Origin: Balneolaceae bacterium
GTDB taxonomy: Bacteria; Bacteroidota; Rhodothermia; Balneolales; Balneolaceae
Length of the DNA: 64,000 nt
Direction: 5' to 3'
NCBI GenBank assembly: GCA_006969905.1
Contig: CP030887.1
Coordinates: 682,001 to 746,000 of the forward strand
The notes under the pieces are model-generated. The model worked only from the letters and a program-made list of their open reading frames with translations. It made no database searches and was not told the DNA's origin. Shown here piece after piece: positions 62,011 to 64,000 of this stretch (positions are counted from its first letter, which is position 1; the number at the start of each line of letters is the position of its first letter). Both the position numbers and the translations under genes were made by a program.

Positions 62011-63690
62011 CTATTCAATATCTCCCATGAGCTTGCGAACCGGGCGTGCAGCTAGTAGCGCAACGATACCACCACCACCAATAATGAATGCAACTGTTTG
62101 AAACAGTCCTGATGGAGCAAGGTTTTCGAGCTGCCCTGCCACTAATCCCGCAATCAGGTTTCCAAGTGCTGCGGCTACAAACCAAATACCCATCATTTGG
62201 CCCACCCTGCTTTTTGGTGCAAGTTTGGTCATCGAAGAAAGTCCTACCGGTGATAAACAAAGCTCACCCACCGTATGCAAAAAGTAAGTTACTATAAGCC
62301 ACGCCGGCGACACAAGATTAGTTGAGGACGCATTGGCTGAACCCCATGCCAGGACAAAGAATCCGGCTGCCAAGCCTAGTAAGCCTAATCCAAATTTAAC
62401 CGGGATAGAAGGGTTTGCATTTCTCGATGCCAGCCACGTCCATAGCATACCAAAAAGAGGGGCAAATATTACTATGAAAGTGGGATTGATCAACTGCAAC
62501 GTACTTGCAGGAATTTCCCAGCCTGCACCAATCTGGCTGAATACCCAATACAAAAACGCAACAATACCTACAGATGAAAAAACAACCGCATACTTTGCAA
62601 TAGACCAAAGATCGTCTCTTTTAAACGTTTTGTATGAATAGTAAGCCAGAGGAATTGCAAAAAATAGTGAAAGAAGAATAGCTCCGAATCCACCCAGAAA
62701 AGTGCTGGGCCCAGCAGAACGATCAGTAAGATCAGCGGCAAAAAGATTTAATGAAGAACCTGCTTGTTCAAAACCACTCCAGAAAAGGGCTGCAAGTATA
62801 AACAACCAGAAAATAACCCCTAATCTTTTCTTCTCTTCTTTATTATGGCCACCAAAAAAGATGATGTATGCAAAAAAGGCGAAGGTAATAACCACAGCAA
62901 CTAAACCAAGATTCTGTGCAATGGTAGTGAGCGCTAAGGAAATAGCTCCTGAACTTACTAAAAACCCAAGAATGACAACGGCCGCTCCGATCACTGATAC
63001 CACAGCATAAAAGATCTTACTTCTCTTTTTAAGTACTTCTTCACTGTCATCGATTTTAAGGTCCCCGGCAGTACCTAAATATTTACCTCCGATTTTATAG
63101 GATATCAATCCCAGCACCATACCAAAACCCGCCAAGGTAAAACCATAGTGCCAGTTATAGCCCTCTCCTAACAAACCACATAATAGTGGACCTAAAATAG
63201 CTCCAAAATTGATACCCATATAAAAGATGGAGAAACCCGCATCTCTTCTTGCCCCTCCCTCCGGGTACAAGTCGCCAACCATAGTACTCACATTGGGCTT
63301 CAATAAACCGGTGCCAATTACAATAAGAGCCAGCCCTATAAAAAAGAAAGTGGTAGTAGGCACAGCCATACTGAAATGCCCGGCTGCAATAATACATCCT
63401 CCAACAAAAACAGCTTTCCTTTGCCCCCAAAGATTATCTGCAATCCAGCCACCAGGTAAAGAAAGCACATAAACAAAAAAAGTATACAAACCATAAATGG
63501 CAGCGGCTTCTGCAACCCCGAACCCAAGTCCCGGGTTATCTCCTATTGCCTCGGCTGTCATAAAAAGAACAAGAAGAGCACGCATCCCATAATAACTAAA
63601 GCGCTCCCAAAGCTCAGTAAAAAACAAGGTAGATAAGCCCCGTGGGTGACCAAAGAAATCATTCATTTGAGCCGTATTAGTATTTGCCAT
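62011..63690 (-). CDS. POT/PTR-family proton-dependent oligopeptide transporter
   Basis: A 559-residue peptide:H+ symporter with about 14 transmembrane helices. Diagnostic motifs: FFTELWERFSYYGMRALLVLFM (ExxERFxYY; Glu26, Glu29, Arg30), the PTR2 signature region (FSIFYMGINFGAILGPLLCGLLGEGYNWHYGFTLAGFGM), and the C-terminal PAWLIVTYFLHTVGELCLSPVGLSSMTKLAP. It imports di- and tripeptides. The length is above the E. coli DtpA size because of central cytoplasmic and extra transmembrane segments, as usual in Bacteroidota. Functionally it fits with the M20 dipeptidase at 7-8.5 kb, though the two are not linked. Confidence 0.95.
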   Translation of the reverse strand: MANTNTAQMNDFFGHPRGLSTLFFTELWERFSYYGMRALLVLFMTAEAIGDNPGLGFGVAEAAAIYGLYTFFVYVLSLPGGWIADNLWGQRKAVFVGGCIIAAGHFSMAVPTTTFFFIGLALIVIGTGLLKPNVSTMVGDLYPEGGARRDAGFSIFYMGINFGAILGPLLCGLLGEGYNWHYGFTLAGFGMVLGLISYKIGGKYLGTAGDLKIDDSEEVLKKRSKIFYAVVSVIGAAVVILGFLVSSGAISLALTTIAQNLGLVAVVITFAFFAYIIFFGGHNKEEKKRLGVIFWLFILAALFWSGFEQAGSSLNLFAADLTDRSAGPSTFLGGFGAILLSLFFAIPLAYYSYKTFKRDDLWSIAKYAVVFSSVGIVAFLYWVFSQIGAGWEIPASTLQLINPTFIVIFAPLFGMLWTWLASRNANPSIPVKFGLGLLGLAAGFFVLAWGSANASSTNLVSPAWLIVTYFLHTVGELCLSPVGLSSMTKLAPKSRVGQMMGIWFVAAALGNLIAGLVAGQLENLAPSGLFQTVAFIIGGGGIVALLAARPVRKLMGDIE

Positions 63691-64000
63691 AAGTAAATCG
63701 GTTTGTTTGGGTTTTCAATAAATATTGCAAATTCGCTGATAATACCTAAACCACTACAAGGGTGCAAGGAATCATTAACCATCCATGGTTCTTCATGCCT
63801 TCTTTATATTCTTTTGCTATCTAATGGGAAGTTTATGGTTAACGAAAAATCATTACCTAAGCCCAAATTAAAAATATCTCTCAGTGACCTAAAAATATGG
63901 TCACATGTAGCTCTAGCATAAATAGAAAACCCCTTCTTAGTGATATTTGGAAGGGGTTTTATTCTTTAAGATGTTGAAAGCCGGACTATTTATTCACTAG
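63691..64000. other. window-end intergenic stretch with a short frame
   Basis: No convincing gene. A 28-codon frame (ATG 63835 to TAA 63921, beginning MVNEKSLPKPKLKIS) lies directly before a good terminator, which hints at a small transcript, perhaps a short peptide gene or small RNA, but there is no strong ribosome binding site. Confidence 0.3.
63926..63964 (+). terminator. intrinsic terminator at the window end
   Basis: Stem AAAACCCCTT / AAGGGGTTTT with a 15-base loop, followed by ATTCTTT. It terminates a plus-strand transcript that has no recognised gene within the preceding 230 bases. Confidence 0.75.

Overview
The window is about 64 kb of a chromosome of moderate-to-low GC from a Gram-negative marine-type bacterium. 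The best guess is a member of the Balneolota/Rhodothermota side of the Bacteroidota group (Balneolaceae-like). Supporting signs are a bacillithiol gene (bshA), Bat-type TPR/BatD genes, an alpha-oxoamine synthase of the sphingolipid/sulfonolipid type, a choice-of-anchor-B lipoprotein, a MacB-type efflux set, and clear purine-rich ribosome binding sites in front of many genes. The assignment is inferred from gene content only. No tRNA, rRNA or CRISPR array was seen.

Layout. 0-8.5 kb: sucC, bshA, a YebC regulator leading into a Bat-like membrane/TPR operon, and an M20 dipeptidase. 8.5-20.7 kb, minus strand: efflux system (adaptor, permease, TolC), a cation-chloride-cotransporter-like permease, panD-panC, a two-lipoyl-domain E2 subunit, a Cys/Met-type PLP enzyme and a Ste24-like protease. 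21.7-28.9 kb: a tight plus-strand operon behind a perfect palindromic operator candidate. It encodes a glyoxalase-fold dioxygenase, an MhqD-like esterase, a Kef-like K+/H+ antiporter, a CPYS thioredoxin-fold protein, a UBP zinc finger, a cNMP-domain soluble histidine kinase and a receiver-FAD oxidoreductase lacking the TrxR dithiol. It looks like an electrophile/quinone stress and signalling module. 29-36.8 kb: the paired TIGR03545/TIGR03546-type genes, a choice-of-anchor-B lipoprotein, the alpha-oxoamine synthase, a GH13 lipoprotein and an orphan Cys/Arg-rich small protein.

36.9-41 kb holds two degenerate enzymes: a DEAD-box-fold protein that has lost its ATPase motifs and carries a triplicated 15-residue repeat, and an SRAP-fold protein without its active-site residues. 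A decayed GIY-YIG nuclease gene and repeat debris lie between them. 41-52 kb is the most accessory-looking part: a five-gene cassette (small acidic protein, M15 peptidase, membrane-helix protein, 2328-residue RHS polymorphic toxin, immunity protein) with an AT-rich toxin tip. It is followed by a short possible orphan toxin tail and a REP-associated transposase flanked by inverted REP hairpins, a third copy of which lies near 41 kb.

52-64 kb returns to ordinary genes: MscS channel, secG, a large MG2/TonB-plug protein, pflA-pflB with an intergenic terminator, a pdxH-like oxidase, mnmE, a small membrane protein and a POT peptide transporter.

Where an upstream TTG or in-frame extension exists, starts were chosen by ribosome binding sites, family N-termini and overlaps; such cases are stated in the entries.
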